Shown piece by piece: positions 54,856 through 64,000 of a DNA stretch of 64,000 nucleotides. Numbering within the stretch: the stretch's first letter is position 1; each line of letters begins with the position of its first letter. The stretch is from an uncultured Lachnospiraceae bacterium. GTDB lineage: Bacteria > Bacillota > Clostridia > Lachnospirales > Lachnospiraceae. The notes beneath the pieces are model-generated. The model was not told the DNA's origin. It did not search any database and worked only from the letters and a program-made list of their open reading frames with translations. The stretch is taken from assembly GCA_948794795.1 (NCBI GenBank), contig CAQGLR010000015.1, forward strand, positions 23,902-87,901. The letters are read 5' to 3'. A program made the position numbers and the translations under genes.

Positions 54856-55740
54856 TTATGATTTTTTAAGATATATAGAAAATTTAGAACCCCTGTCTGG
54901 TTCCGACTGCACTTTTATATAACCATCCTCCATTAACACAATCTCCCTTGCCAGATACAGCCCTATTCCAGTACCATCATCCTGCCCCACTCTGTATCCA
55001 CGGTAAAATCTTTTAAAGACAGATGCCTGTTCTTCCTCTGGAATTCCAATTCCACTATCTTCAACTACTATTGCAAGAAATATTTCAAAATTTCTTATAT
55101 ATATCTTTATATTTCCACCAGAAGAAGTATACTTTATAGCATTATCCACAATATTACCCACTGCCTCTTTTGTCCATTTTAAATCATAAAATGCCTCTTC
55201 CACAGAAGTACACACAGACATAGTAATTCCTTTCTGCAGTGCCCTTTCATTATATGTATCATATAAGAACCTGAGTAAATAAGAAACCGGCTGTATACTT
55301 GGATTAACTTTTACTATCCCCGTTTCAAGATGTGATAACTTGATAAATGACTGTACAAGAAAATTAAGCCTCCCAGCCTGGTTTAATATCTGGCTGGCAA
55401 GCTTTACTTGTTCTTCATCTTCTGTTAATTCTCTAAGAAGCTGTGCATATAATATAATATTTGTAACAGGTGTTTTAGTCTGGTGGCTTATATCTGATAT
55501 TGTACTTTGTATCACTTCCCTTTCCTTCTGTAATTCCCTTTTGGACAAAGTATTTGATGAAAGAAAACGTTCCAGTTTATACTCAATCCTTGAAAGCCTT
55601 CTTTCATCATAATGCTCCTCTGTAAATTCACCAGTATACGCTTTATTCAACATTTCTTCTATAGTATCCAGTATACGTTTTACATAAAATGCCATATAAA
55701 ATGTTACAACTATGCAGATAACTGGCACAATAAAAACCAT
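54856..55740 (-). CDS. Sensor histidine kinase of a peptide-antibiotic type system
   Basis: 294 residues; the ATG overlaps the stop of the response regulator (TAATG) and has AAGGGGA upstream. One N-terminal transmembrane helix (VFIVPVICIVVTFYMAFYV), a short linker, H-box SDISHQTKTPVTNI, N-box GNIVDNAIKYT, G-boxes EDSGIGIPEEE and GTGIGLYLAREI. The very short sensor part fits intramembrane-sensing kinases that work with an ABC transporter. Partner: the regulator immediately upstream. Confidence 0.9.
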   Translation of the reverse strand: MVFIVPVICIVVTFYMAFYVKRILDTIEEMLNKAYTGEFTEEHYDERRLSRIEYKLERFLSSNTLSKRELQKEREVIQSTISDISHQTKTPVTNIILYAQLLRELTEDEEQVKLASQILNQAGRLNFLVQSFIKLSHLETGIVKVNPSIQPVSYLLRFLYDTYNERALQKGITMSVCTSVEEAFYDLKWTKEAVGNIVDNAIKYTSSGGNIKIYIRNFEIFLAIVVEDSGIGIPEEEQASVFKRFYRGYRVGQDDGTGIGLYLAREIVLMEDGYIKVQSEPDRGSKFSIYLKKS

Positions 55741-56396
55741 TATTCCATCCCCTTCCATTTGTATCCAATTCCATATATAGTTTCTATACACCCACTGCCA
55801 AACTTACTGCGGAGCCTTCCAACTGTTACTGTTAATGTATTTTCATCTACCGATTCTTCATTATCCCATACTTTCATTATTATGTTATCCCTTTCCAATA
55901 CCCTTGATGGGTTCTTCACAAATAAATACAAAAGCTTCTGTTCTACCATTCCAAGCCTTACTTCTTCCCCTCCGCAGAAAAACTGGTGCCCGCCAAAGTC
56001 AAATAAACAATTCCCAGACTGGTATCTTTCCAGTTCTACACTGCGTCTTAAAAGTGCTTTTATCCTTGCACGCAATACACCAAGGTTAAATGGTTTAGTA
56101 ACATAATCGTCTGCACCTGCACCCAGGCCCCTTATCTCATCTTCATCAGTATCACATGCTGTAAGCATAAGCACTGGAACACCATTGTTTTTTTTATATT
56201 CCTTACAAAAATTTGCGCCATCACCATCAGGCAGGTTTACATCCAGGACTAACACATCATAACTACTGCTCCCAAGAAGTTCACCTGCTTTCTTTAATGT
56301 GTGGCATGGCTGCACAATATAACCTTCTTTTTCAAGTGCCATAACCAAGCCATAAGCCATTACAACATCATCTTCTACAATCAAAATCCTGTACAT
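55740..56396 (-). CDS. OmpR-family response regulator
   Basis: 218 residues. Receiver domain with VEDD, phospho-acceptor DVLVLDVNLPDGDG, Thr in MLTACDTDEDEI and Lys in YVTKPFNL. Winged-helix output domain ends RLRSKFGSGCIETIYGIGYKW. Coupled to the downstream kinase. The palindromic repeat R4 separates it from the permease gene, so it may have its own promoter there. Confidence 0.93.
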   Translation of the reverse strand: MYRILIVEDDVVMAYGLVMALEKEGYIVQPCHTLKKAGELLGSSSYDVLVLDVNLPDGDGANFCKEYKKNNGVPVLMLTACDTDEDEIRGLGAGADDYVTKPFNLGVLRARIKALLRRSVELERYQSGNCLFDFGGHQFFCGGEEVRLGMVEQKLLYLFVKNPSRVLERDNIIMKVWDNEESVDENTLTVTVGRLRSKFGSGCIETIYGIGYKWKGME

Positions 56397-56490
56397 ATAT
56401 GCTCCTTACCCAATGTCATTACTATAAAACAAAACCTTCCGGTTAACCAAAAAAGCACAAACTGCCCCTGTCAAGCTCTAAAAGGTTCTT

Positions 56491-56802
56491 TTTAGTTAAG
56501 CAATTACTAATAAACATAGGACTTTATAGGTGTTTGAAAATCAAATTTATATAAAAACTATATTACTCTGGCAAGTTCCAAATGTTTTACCAAAAGGCAG
56601 CTGTTATGGGGGCGCTGGTGCTTAAGCCACGTAAATGTTTCGTAGAAACATTGGGGCTTTATGCACCACTGCGCATCCCATCCAAGTGCAAACGTGCTGC
56701 TGTTGGTAAACATTTGGAATTGCCAGAGATACATAATTTATAAAGTATTTGATTTTCAAACACCTATAAGTCCGCCGTTGCCAGAAGGTTTGCTTAACTA
56801 AA
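56491..56802. repeat. Long palindromic repeat element R4
   Basis: Outermost arms TTTAGTTAAGCAA (56491) / TTGCTTAACTAAA (56790); next TATAGGTGTTTGAAAATCAA with its complement on the right; core CTATATTACTCTGGCAA to 56574; then an inner palindrome of about 165 bp ending TTGCCAGAG (56720-56728). The inner part is homologous to R1 (aaggcagctgttatggggNcgctggtgcttaa, atgcaccactgcg.atccca), while the outer arms are unrelated to R1. It lies in a same-strand gap and might also act as a terminator for the permease or leader of the regulator. Confidence 0.8.
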
Positions 56803-56852
56803 TTACATTATACTAAAGCAAACCAATGGGCTGTTATATTGTCCAAATAAAT

Positions 56853-59501
56853 TTATACCTTTAACCTGTCTACAACAGGTTTTTTTGCAACAGATGGATA
56901 CAAAACCAATGGTACTACTGCACCTATAATAGCATAAACTGGCGCAAGAACCAATACTGGAAATAATGCCCACTTACTGGTAAAGAACCAGTAAACTCCT
57001 GAAAGCACATCCATTAGTACAGGTTCAGATATAGCACATACAATAAAAGAAATTACAACTGCCATACATGTATATATCATTCCTTCACATATAAGCATTC
57101 TTTTTAACTGTACACCTGTCATTCCAACAGCCTGCATAACTGCAAATTCCCGTTTCCTCGAATTTATTCCTGTAAAAATAGTATTAAAGAAATTAAGCAT
57201 ACCTATAAGCCCTATAATAAAAGCAGCAGCACTTCCAACATTTACAAACATATCACGGTAACTTCCAAAATTCTTCTGGTATGAAAATTTTGATTCATAA
57301 TCAAGTGTAAAATCTATGTTAGTTGTATAATCATCAAGGAATTTCTCAAACTGTTCTTCCTTGCCATCGTCAATATTTACCAGATATGACATAACATTAT
57401 TAATACCTGTATCTTTTATAAAAGCCCCGCTTCCAAGTATATATTGTTTACCATTGTAAAACCTGTATGAAATAGTATCAGGTATTATAACCTTGGCACA
57501 TATAGTATATGTCACCTCTTTTTGTTCAAGCTCCTTAACACCAATACGGTTATCAGGAGTATTTTCATCTATTTCCTTACCAGTCTTTTTATCATAATAA
57601 AAATATTTATCACCATATGTTAATGTAACCTTACTGCCCATTTCATGTATATCCGTACCTTCAACAGGGTTGCTATAATCATCACCCATAACAACATCAA
57701 TAATATAATTACTGCCTTCCTCATTAACTTTATCCACATCACCTTCTAAAACTTCCAGCTGGTTTAAAGCTAACTGTTCCATGCCATAAAGCTGTATATC
57801 ACTTCTGTATTTTCCATTTTTTTCTTCTGAAAATAAATATTCATTATACTCTTCATCACGTGGAAATCCCATAGAATCATAAAAACTTTCAATTTGTTCC
57901 TTGGACAGCCATCCTGAAACTGTTTCTAAGGTTCCATAGATATATCCTGTTTCTGATATCCCTTCCTGTTTATTTATCTCTTCTATTATACTATTGCCAA
58001 TACTTTCACCATTATAAATTTGTGATGGGTTTAAATAATCAGCCCTTCCTATAATAAAATCTGTTGTATAAAAACGGCTTGTAAATTTATCCATATCAAA
58101 ACCACTTGCCATTGAAATTGTAAGGTCCAATATTAATGCAGATAATACAAATGAAGTTACCACCAGCCCAGTTTTTACTTTATTTCTGCCAACATTGGCA
58201 AATGCCATATGCACAATACCTGCACCATGGGTTTTTCTATATTTTTTCTTTGTTACTGGCTGTGCCTCTGTATAACTTGCAGCTTCAACTGGTGAAACTT
58301 TTGCTGCCATCCTTGATGGCTTAAAACATGATAAAAATACAGTTATAATAGTAAAAACTATTGATATAACAAATGGGACTGGTGATATTGCCATTGTCAT
58401 TTTATCATAATTTTCCATGCCTTTTTTTACTACTGCTACAAGAATATTACCAGTTACAGAGCCAATAAGCATACCTGCTGGTATTCCTGCCGCCAGAAGT
58501 ACCATTGCCTGGATAAACACTATTTTTCTTATCTGCCGTTTTGTTGTCCCAATAGTTTTTAACATTCCATAGAAATTTATATCATTACTTACTGAAATGC
58601 GGAAAATATTATAAACCACAAGATATCCTGTAAATATAACTATAATAAGAGCTAATACAAACCCTGCTATATCAGTTATCTCCAAATTATTTAAAACCTG
58701 TGTGCTGCTATATCCCCAGTTTATTCCAGCACTTATATAATTATCCTTTCCTGCATCTTCTGGCTGGTAATTGTACTTGTTTAATAATTTATTTAATTTG
58801 CCTTCTATATCAAAAGAATTATCAAAAAATATTTCCAAATCCCATTTGCCTGTATTTTCATAACTGTTATCCGTTTTATAATCTTTTAATACTTTATCAC
58901 AATACTGTCTTGTTACAAGAAGCATGTCTGTCTGTATTGCATCATCATATTCCCACCATCCTGATAAAGAAAATGTATCTGTAATTTTATCTCCATTATC
59001 AAGTTTAAACGTAAATTGTATTTTAGCCCCAATTTCTGGTTTAATCCCTAAAAGCTGCAGTACATGTGTATTCGTAGCAAGCTGTGGAAGACCATCTCCA
59101 TTATCTCTTGGAAGATTTCCTTTAACAGGTACAGAGAAAGTAATGTCTGCTGCAGAATCATCCATATAACTTACTTCAGCCCTGTATTTATTAAACGGGG
59201 CATCTGGAACAGTTCCCAGAAAGTACCTGAGTCCTGCACGTTTTATGCTTTCATCATTTTTAAGCTCTTCCGCCTGGCTTTCTGTAATATTTTTTACAGA
59301 TGCATGTGCATAACCTCCCACCTGCCTGAATAACTGCTGTTGTGAATACTCATTTAATGAAAAGACAAGTAAAAATATACTTGTAAATAAAACTGATACC
59401 AGCGATATTGCAGATATTACAACAATATTTCTTGCCCGGCTTTTTGAAAGGTTTTTTATTGCAAGTTTCCTGACAAGCTTTTTATTTTTCACATGAAACA
59501 T
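56853..59501 (-). CDS. FtsX-type ABC transporter permease
   Basis: 882 residues. One N-terminal helix, a large extracellular domain, three helices with the FtsX/MacB core (FTGYLVVYNIFRISVSNDIN, GMLKTIGTTKRQIRKIVFIQ), a second large extracellular domain (about 470-740), and three C-terminal helices (FINVGSAAAFIIGLIGML-like, REFAVMQAVGMTGVQLKRML). This is the BceB/YxdM or VexF layout. It starts with GGAGGGAAGATA before the ATG and overlaps the ATPase gene by 20 bases. It is probably a peptide-antibiotic or signal exporter or sensor. Confidence 0.92.
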   Translation of the reverse strand: MFHVKNKKLVRKLAIKNLSKSRARNIVVISAISLVSVLFTSIFLLVFSLNEYSQQQLFRQVGGYAHASVKNITESQAEELKNDESIKRAGLRYFLGTVPDAPFNKYRAEVSYMDDSAADITFSVPVKGNLPRDNGDGLPQLATNTHVLQLLGIKPEIGAKIQFTFKLDNGDKITDTFSLSGWWEYDDAIQTDMLLVTRQYCDKVLKDYKTDNSYENTGKWDLEIFFDNSFDIEGKLNKLLNKYNYQPEDAGKDNYISAGINWGYSSTQVLNNLEITDIAGFVLALIIVIFTGYLVVYNIFRISVSNDINFYGMLKTIGTTKRQIRKIVFIQAMVLLAAGIPAGMLIGSVTGNILVAVVKKGMENYDKMTMAISPVPFVISIVFTIITVFLSCFKPSRMAAKVSPVEAASYTEAQPVTKKKYRKTHGAGIVHMAFANVGRNKVKTGLVVTSFVLSALILDLTISMASGFDMDKFTSRFYTTDFIIGRADYLNPSQIYNGESIGNSIIEEINKQEGISETGYIYGTLETVSGWLSKEQIESFYDSMGFPRDEEYNEYLFSEEKNGKYRSDIQLYGMEQLALNQLEVLEGDVDKVNEEGSNYIIDVVMGDDYSNPVEGTDIHEMGSKVTLTYGDKYFYYDKKTGKEIDENTPDNRIGVKELEQKEVTYTICAKVIIPDTISYRFYNGKQYILGSGAFIKDTGINNVMSYLVNIDDGKEEQFEKFLDDYTTNIDFTLDYESKFSYQKNFGSYRDMFVNVGSAAAFIIGLIGMLNFFNTIFTGINSRKREFAVMQAVGMTGVQLKRMLICEGMIYTCMAVVISFIVCAISEPVLMDVLSGVYWFFTSKWALFPVLVLAPVYAIIGAVVPLVLYPSVAKKPVVDRLKV

Positions 59502-60183
59502 TATCTTCCCTCCTGTCTGCTATTAATATCCTGCCATCTTCAATCCTTATAATCCTGTCCGCAAGCTGCGCAATCTCCTCATTATGTGTAATCATAACTA
59601 TAGTCTGCCTGAACTTTTCACTGGTAACTTTCAAAAGTGACAGCACATCCTGGCTTGTTTTACTGTCAAGGTTTCCTGTTGGCTCATCAGCCAGTATAAT
59701 AGCAGGCTTGCTTGCCAATGCCCTGGCAATAGCTGCTCTCTGCTGCTGGCCGCCTGAGAGCTGTGATGGCAGGCTCTCAAGTTTACTGCCAAGCCCAAGC
59801 ATATTAACAACCTGCATTATATAATCTTTATCCGCAGTTTCACCATCAAGCTCAACAGGAAGTATAATATTTTCATAAATATTTAACACAGGTACCAGGT
59901 TATAACTCTGGAATACAAATCCTATCTTCCGCCTTCTGAAAACTGTAAGTTCATCCTCTTTTAAAGTAAATATATCTTTTCCTCCTACAAATACTTTCCC
60001 TGACGATGGCCTGTCAAGCCCTCCTAACATATGCAGAAGTGTAGTTTTGCCACTGCCCGATGTACCAACAATAGAAACAAACTCCCCTGCTTCTACTTCA
60101 AAATCAACACCTGACAGTGCATTTACCTGTGCTTCACCATTACCATATATCTTAGTTAATTTTTCTGTTTTTAATACTGGCAT
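59482..60183 (-). CDS. ABC transporter ATPase (MacB/BceA type)
   Basis: 233 residues. Walker A GTSGSGKTTLLHM, Q-loop VFQSYNLVPVLNIYENIILP, signature LSGGQQQRAAIARAL, Walker B IILADEPTGNLDSKT, H-loop MITHNEEIA. All motifs are intact. It is the partner of the downstream permease, with which it overlaps, and may also serve the permease at the right edge. Confidence 0.95.
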   Translation of the reverse strand: MPVLKTEKLTKIYGNGEAQVNALSGVDFEVEAGEFVSIVGTSGSGKTTLLHMLGGLDRPSSGKVFVGGKDIFTLKEDELTVFRRRKIGFVFQSYNLVPVLNIYENIILPVELDGETADKDYIMQVVNMLGLGSKLESLPSQLSGGQQQRAAIARALASKPAIILADEPTGNLDSKTSQDVLSLLKVTSEKFRQTIVMITHNEEIAQLADRIIRIEDGRILIADRREDNVSCEK

Positions 60184-60212
60184 TGCTTTTCCTCCTTAAT
60201 ATAACGCAAAAA

Positions 60213-60248
60213 ATAAGTATAGCATGGGATTACTAATGCTATACTTAT
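60213..60248 (-). terminator. Hairpin with T tract between kinase and ATPase genes
   Basis: A perfect 13-bp inverted repeat ATAAGTATAGCAT / ATGCTATACTTAT with a 10-base loop. On the minus strand it is followed by TTTTTG, about 30 bases before the ATPase start. It would act as a weak AU-rich terminator or attenuator between the two-component genes and the transporter; alternatively a dyad operator. Confidence 0.6.
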
Positions 60249-60295
60249 ATACTACAATATAAATCTTACTGAAAACTAACAGGAAGCTAACATTC

Positions 60296-61324
60296 CTAAT
60301 TCTTTTCTATATAAAGCATTATAGAAAATATATTGCCACTTCCTGATGCCCTTAGGGTAGTATACCCGCCCTGCTTTACTATAATTTCACGTGAAAGATA
60401 AAGCCCTATTCCAAGCCCTTCCTGCCGGCTGCTGTTCTTTCCCCTGTAAAACCTCATAAATACATTATTACGTTCCTCATATGGTATAATATCATTCTCA
60501 TCCCTTACAGAAACCTCTGCAAATATTCCAAGCTTCCGCACTGAAAGATATATTGTATTGCCCTTTGTACCGTATTTTACTGCATTATCCAAAAAGTTAA
60601 ATACTGCCTCAGCAGTCCAGTTCCTGTCATGGTTTAATTCTATCTTATCTTTTTCATCATACTGTATTTCAATTCCCTTTTTCTGTGCCTTTACATAAAC
60701 ATCTTTTACAGCTTTAAGTAAAGTTTCATTAAGGCTCTGCCTTTGCATATCCAGGTTTATAATACCACTTTCAAGCCTTGAAACCTTTATTATATTTTCA
60801 GAAAGAAAATTAAGGCGCTCTACAGTCATACAGATAATATCTATATATTCCCTTTGTTTTCCAATATCCAGGGTTTCATCAGATAAAAAACTGCTGTACA
60901 TTTTTAAATTAGCTATAGGCGTCTTTAACTGGTGTGAAATATCGGAAACCAGTCTTTTAATATTTTCATGTTCCTGCTCTTCCTGCCTGTTTTTATTTTT
61001 CAGGACCCTGGAAAGTTTTATTACTTTATTCTGCAGCTTTGACAAAACAGTGTCTTCATTACTAGGAAATATTTCCTTTTCATCAATAAAAAGAAGTACG
61101 TCCATAAGTTCTGAAAGTTTAATAATAATTCCATAAATATACATCCCATCTGACATATGCAATATATATAAAAGAATACCTGACACTATCATGCCAAATG
61201 CACATACCGCTGTTATTAAAGTATTTCCAGATATTATAAAAACTGCCACAACTGTACCTGTTATACAAATAATATAAAGCAGTATAATTATATAAAATAT
61301 CTTTTTATATTTATTATTATCCAT
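60296..61324 (-). CDS. Sensor histidine kinase (second system)
   Basis: About 342 residues from the second ATG (61322-61324), which lies just after the regulator stop and has GGGGA before it. Two transmembrane helices (FYIIILLYIICITGTVVAVF and TAVCAFGMIVSGILLYIL) separated by only a few residues, H-box SDISHQLKTPIANL, N-box FNFLDNAVKYG, G-box EGLGIGLYLSREI. Minimal extracellular loop as in BceS-type kinases. Confidence 0.92.
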   Translation of the reverse strand: MDNNKYKKIFYIIILLYIICITGTVVAVFIISGNTLITAVCAFGMIVSGILLYILHMSDGMYIYGIIIKLSELMDVLLFIDEKEIFPSNEDTVLSKLQNKVIKLSRVLKNKNRQEEQEHENIKRLVSDISHQLKTPIANLKMYSSFLSDETLDIGKQREYIDIICMTVERLNFLSENIIKVSRLESGIINLDMQRQSLNETLLKAVKDVYVKAQKKGIEIQYDEKDKIELNHDRNWTAEAVFNFLDNAVKYGTKGNTIYLSVRKLGIFAEVSVRDENDIIPYEERNNVFMRFYRGKNSSRQEGLGIGLYLSREIIVKQGGYTTLRASGSGNIFSIMLYIEKN

Positions 61325-61325
61325 G

Positions 61326-62000
61326 TCATTCCCCATATGTGTATCCTATGCCAAATACTGTACGTATATACTGTGGGTCTTTATCATCTGGCTCAAGCTT
61401 CTGCCTGAGCCTCCTTACATGGACATTTAATGTATTACCATCTATAAAACTTTCATCGCATCCCCATATCCTTTCAATAATTGTTTCCCTTGTCATAACC
61501 TGCCCTTTATTCTTTATAAGAAGCTCTAATAATTTATATTCCGTTACTGAAAGTTTAACAAGGTTATTATTTACTGAAACCTGCATTTTGCCAAAATCAA
61601 CAGACATATCTTTATACTGGAATAAATCATTATTTATACCTTGTTCTGTTCTTCTTAAAACTGCCATTATCCTCTGGTTAAGCAGCTCAGTTGAAAATGG
61701 TTTGGCAATATAATCATCACAGCCAGCCTTAAACCCCCTTATCATATCTTCGTCAGTATCATCCGCACTAAGGAAAATTACAGGCACATGGCGTTCCTTG
61801 TGCAATCTGCTGCATAAATCAAGCCCGCTGCCATCTGGCAGGTTAATATCAAGAATAATAAGGCTGTATGAACTGGCCAGTGCACTTTCTGCCTGTGCAA
61901 GCGAGTATACACAGTCAGCTTTATATCCTTTACTTTCAAGAAATATCTTTACACCCCCGCATATAATTATATCATCCTCTACTATCAATATTCTTTGCAT
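61326..62000 (-). CDS. OmpR-family response regulator (second system)
   Basis: 224 residues. Receiver: VEDD, phospho-acceptor LIILDINLPDGSG, FLSADDTDEDM, Lys in YIAKPFST. Output winged helix: LNVHVRRLRQKLEPDDKDPQ then YIRTVFGIGYTY. Paralogous to the regulator at 55740-56396. It follows the edge permease after 17 bp, so permease, regulator and kinase are one transcript. Confidence 0.94.
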   Translation of the reverse strand: MQRILIVEDDIIICGGVKIFLESKGYKADCVYSLAQAESALASSYSLIILDINLPDGSGLDLCSRLHKERHVPVIFLSADDTDEDMIRGFKAGCDDYIAKPFSTELLNQRIMAVLRRTEQGINNDLFQYKDMSVDFGKMQVSVNNNLVKLSVTEYKLLELLIKNKGQVMTRETIIERIWGCDESFIDGNTLNVHVRRLRQKLEPDDKDPQYIRTVFGIGYTYGE

Positions 62001-62017
62001 AAAGTTCCACCTGCTTC

Positions 62018-64000
62018 TTATGATTCACCCCTTAAACGCTCAGTTATACTTTCTTTAGAAACCATCTGGTATACAATTATTGGCACTAAAGTACATATAA
62101 ACATTATAACAGCTGCAATAACAAACATCAATGTAACAGGATAGTGGAATGTTGCATAATCTGCTATACTAGATGCAAGGTTTGCAACCATGTATACAAT
62201 AATATTTCCCAGGGTCAGTATCAGTGCTATCGTAATTAATCCATAATACATACCCTCATATACAAGCATATTTTTAACCTGTTTCTTTGTCATACCAACA
62301 CTTTCCATTACAGAAAGCTCACCTTTCCTGGTATACACACCAGTAAGCATTACATTTATAAAATTAATAAACCCGATAAGTATAAGCACCGCAGAAATAC
62401 CTCCGCCAAGTATATTCATTGATGACATAGAAGACTGGAAATCTGCTGATATTTCTGATTTAATACTTAACTCACGTACAGATGGATTTATCTTCACATA
62501 CTCTTTAATCTTTGATGTAACATATCTTTCTGCTTCAGGGTCACAGTCCGCAATAATAGTATCTGTATCAGGGTGCCCACACAGCTCTGCCATTGCTGCA
62601 TCACTTATAAGCACCATCTCTGGCGCTCCTGCTTTCAGCCAGTAATACCCCACAGAAAGCCCAAAACTTTCTTCTACTAAAGGACTTGAACCAATTTCAA
62701 GTGTCTTTTTCTTTCCACTTTCTTTATCTATAAGTGTGATATTCTTTCCAAGCAGGAATTCTGACTGTTCTATACTGCCTGCTGTTTGTATTAAACATAT
62801 TTCTCCCTTTTCAAACCTATCTATATCTATTTTCTGCCTTGCCTTTTCGTTATACAGTTTCATCATATCAGAACTTACTGAAACCACAGGGGAAGAATAC
62901 TTCTCTTCAATATCTGTGGCATTTTTATAAAAATCTACCATCTCTTTCTTCTCTTCTTCGCTGGAAGTCCAATTTTCAATAAATGGTCCAAATATTTCCT
63001 CATCAAATTCAAATATTGTATCAGCAGAAAGATTCAAATGTACATTTTTAATTCCATCTATATTTTTTATCTGTTCTGCAAGCTGTTCTGCATCTTCAAG
63101 TGTACCATCCTCTGGATTTGTATATATATTGTAGTCATTAGGCAGGTAAAAATCTACATAATTCTCTAATTTCATGCTTCCAACAAATGTATTTACTGAA
63201 AGGAAAGCCATAGTTCCCATAAATAATGATGCAAATACAAGAATAGCCCTTTTCTTTTCACGGAAAACATTGCGGTATGCCATTTTATATATTTTGCCGC
63301 CATCAGTGCCTTTTCTTGCTTTATACTTTACATTGCTGTTTCCATTATACTTAAGTGCTTCAATAGGGGAAACTTTTCCTGCAAGTTTAGCTGGTTTACG
63401 GCAGCTTAATAATACTGTTATTACTGCAAATAGTATTGTCCCTATATAAATAAATGGGTTAAAACTTATATCAGATGGCATTACATCTTTATTTCCACTT
63501 GCAAACATTGTTATTGCATATGGAACTACTGCAAATGAAATAATAATACCAAGTATAATCCCTGATGGTATTCCAATAACTGAAAGCCTTATTGCCTGCT
63601 TTTTCACAATACTTTTTATCTGCGAAGGTGATGTGCCTATTGTTTTTAACATTCCATAAAACCTTATATCTTTTGTAATTGAAATATACATAACATTATA
63701 TATAAGAAGATATCCACTAAATACTATTATAGACCCTAAAAGCAATACACACACTGCTGTGACAACAAATGTATCATTATTTTCTTCCTGTATATCAAAG
63801 ACAACATCCCATTCCTGTCCTTCTTTTAATTTAACCTTTTTTTCAATAATACTATAAAGGTCCTGCTGGTGTCCTGATTTGGCAGAAATACAAAGCACGC
63901 CATCTTTTTCTTTTGTCATGCCAAGTTTTTTTACATAGTTCTCTGAAATATAGTCATTCAATTTGAAAAAAGGAATAAATAGCGTCATCAAGAGAAGAAA
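62018..64000 (-). CDS. FtsX-type ABC transporter permease (5' end outside window)
   Basis: About 660 residues visible; the frame is open to the right edge, so the N terminus is missing. First core helices with SITKDIRFYGMLKTIGTSPS and QIKSIVKKQAIRLSVIGIPS, a second extracellular domain (about 270-530), and C-terminal helices with GELSVMESVGMTKKQVKNML. Closely similar in plan to the permease at 56853-59501, suggesting an old duplication. Its own ATPase is not in the window and may lie just beyond the edge. Confidence 0.9.
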   Translation of the reverse strand, partial: FLLLMTLFIPFFKLNDYISENYVKKLGMTKEKDGVLCISAKSGHQQDLYSIIEKKVKLKEGQEWDVVFDIQEENNDTFVVTAVCVLLLGSIIVFSGYLLIYNVMYISITKDIRFYGMLKTIGTSPSQIKSIVKKQAIRLSVIGIPSGIILGIIISFAVVPYAITMFASGNKDVMPSDISFNPFIYIGTILFAVITVLLSCRKPAKLAGKVSPIEALKYNGNSNVKYKARKGTDGGKIYKMAYRNVFREKKRAILVFASLFMGTMAFLSVNTFVGSMKLENYVDFYLPNDYNIYTNPEDGTLEDAEQLAEQIKNIDGIKNVHLNLSADTIFEFDEEIFGPFIENWTSSEEEKKEMVDFYKNATDIEEKYSSPVVSVSSDMMKLYNEKARQKIDIDRFEKGEICLIQTAGSIEQSEFLLGKNITLIDKESGKKKTLEIGSSPLVEESFGLSVGYYWLKAGAPEMVLISDAAMAELCGHPDTDTIIADCDPEAERYVTSKIKEYVKINPSVRELSIKSEISADFQSSMSSMNILGGGISAVLILIGFINFINVMLTGVYTRKGELSVMESVGMTKKQVKNMLVYEGMYYGLITIALILTLGNIIVYMVANLASSIADYATFHYPVTLMFVIAAVIMFICTLVPIIVYQMVSKESITERLRGES

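Noticed and set aside
1..64000. Search for tRNA, rRNA, known riboswitches and an ABC ATPase for the sugar importers
   Set aside because: None could be supported by eye; the importers probably use a shared ATPase encoded elsewhere.

Overview
The window reads as chromosome of a low-GC anaerobic Firmicute, most likely Lachnospiraceae (gut Clostridia). The reasons are AT-rich intergenic DNA, strong AGGAGG ribosome sites, multi-protein CUT1-type sugar importers, GHKL/LytTR regulators and BspA-like surface proteins. This placement is inference from gene content. No rRNA, tRNA or CRISPR array was seen.

Layout. (1) 1-12 kb, minus strand: one long operon holding two CUT1 sugar-importer modules (two solute-binding proteins, four permeases), with a secreted DUF5696-type protein and an NHL-propeller/TPR/YIP1 membrane protein between them. 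Upstream lie a terminator, a small membrane protein and a GH43 arabinanase lipoprotein, so the region looks like arabinan or arabinoxylan use. (2) 14-25 kb: two GHKL/LytTR signalling pairs, one with a 17-codon peptide gene between kinase and regulator; an AraC/GyrI-type regulator; an ATPase plus TPR-protein pair; and an NAD(P)-binding oxidoreductase beside a dead PadR gene whose operator-like sites persist. (3) 25.8-30.2 kb, plus strand: a fucose/arabinose-isomerase-like enzyme, xylulokinase and an RlmL-like RNA methyltransferase. (4) 30.4-40.6 kb, minus strand: a housekeeping run of methyltransferase, Hsp33, a cell-wall glucosaminidase, a cohesin-like surface protein, ClpC, a small protein, RadA and a coiled-coil protein. 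(5) 40.8-54.8 kb: an array of paralogous secreted DUF6273-type proteins, some with BspA-like repeats, mixed with transposase debris and truncated copies. It ends in a fragment resembling the Avd protein of diversity-generating retroelements (DGRs). (6) 54.9-64 kb, minus strand: two OmpR/kinase pairs with two FtsX-type ABC permeases and one ABC ATPase, similar to peptide-antibiotic sensing and export modules.

Two features stand out. In the DUF6273 array each paralog keeps a fixed frame (WWLRSPG ... GVRPAL) around a segment that is almost unalignable between copies and rich in NNY codons, as expected of past DGR targets. Scattered through the intergenic DNA is a family of hairpin elements whose stems differ completely in sequence but keep pairing around a shared core, ATTATATTACTCTGGCAA; two copies carry a palindromic insert of roughly 160-210 bp at that core.
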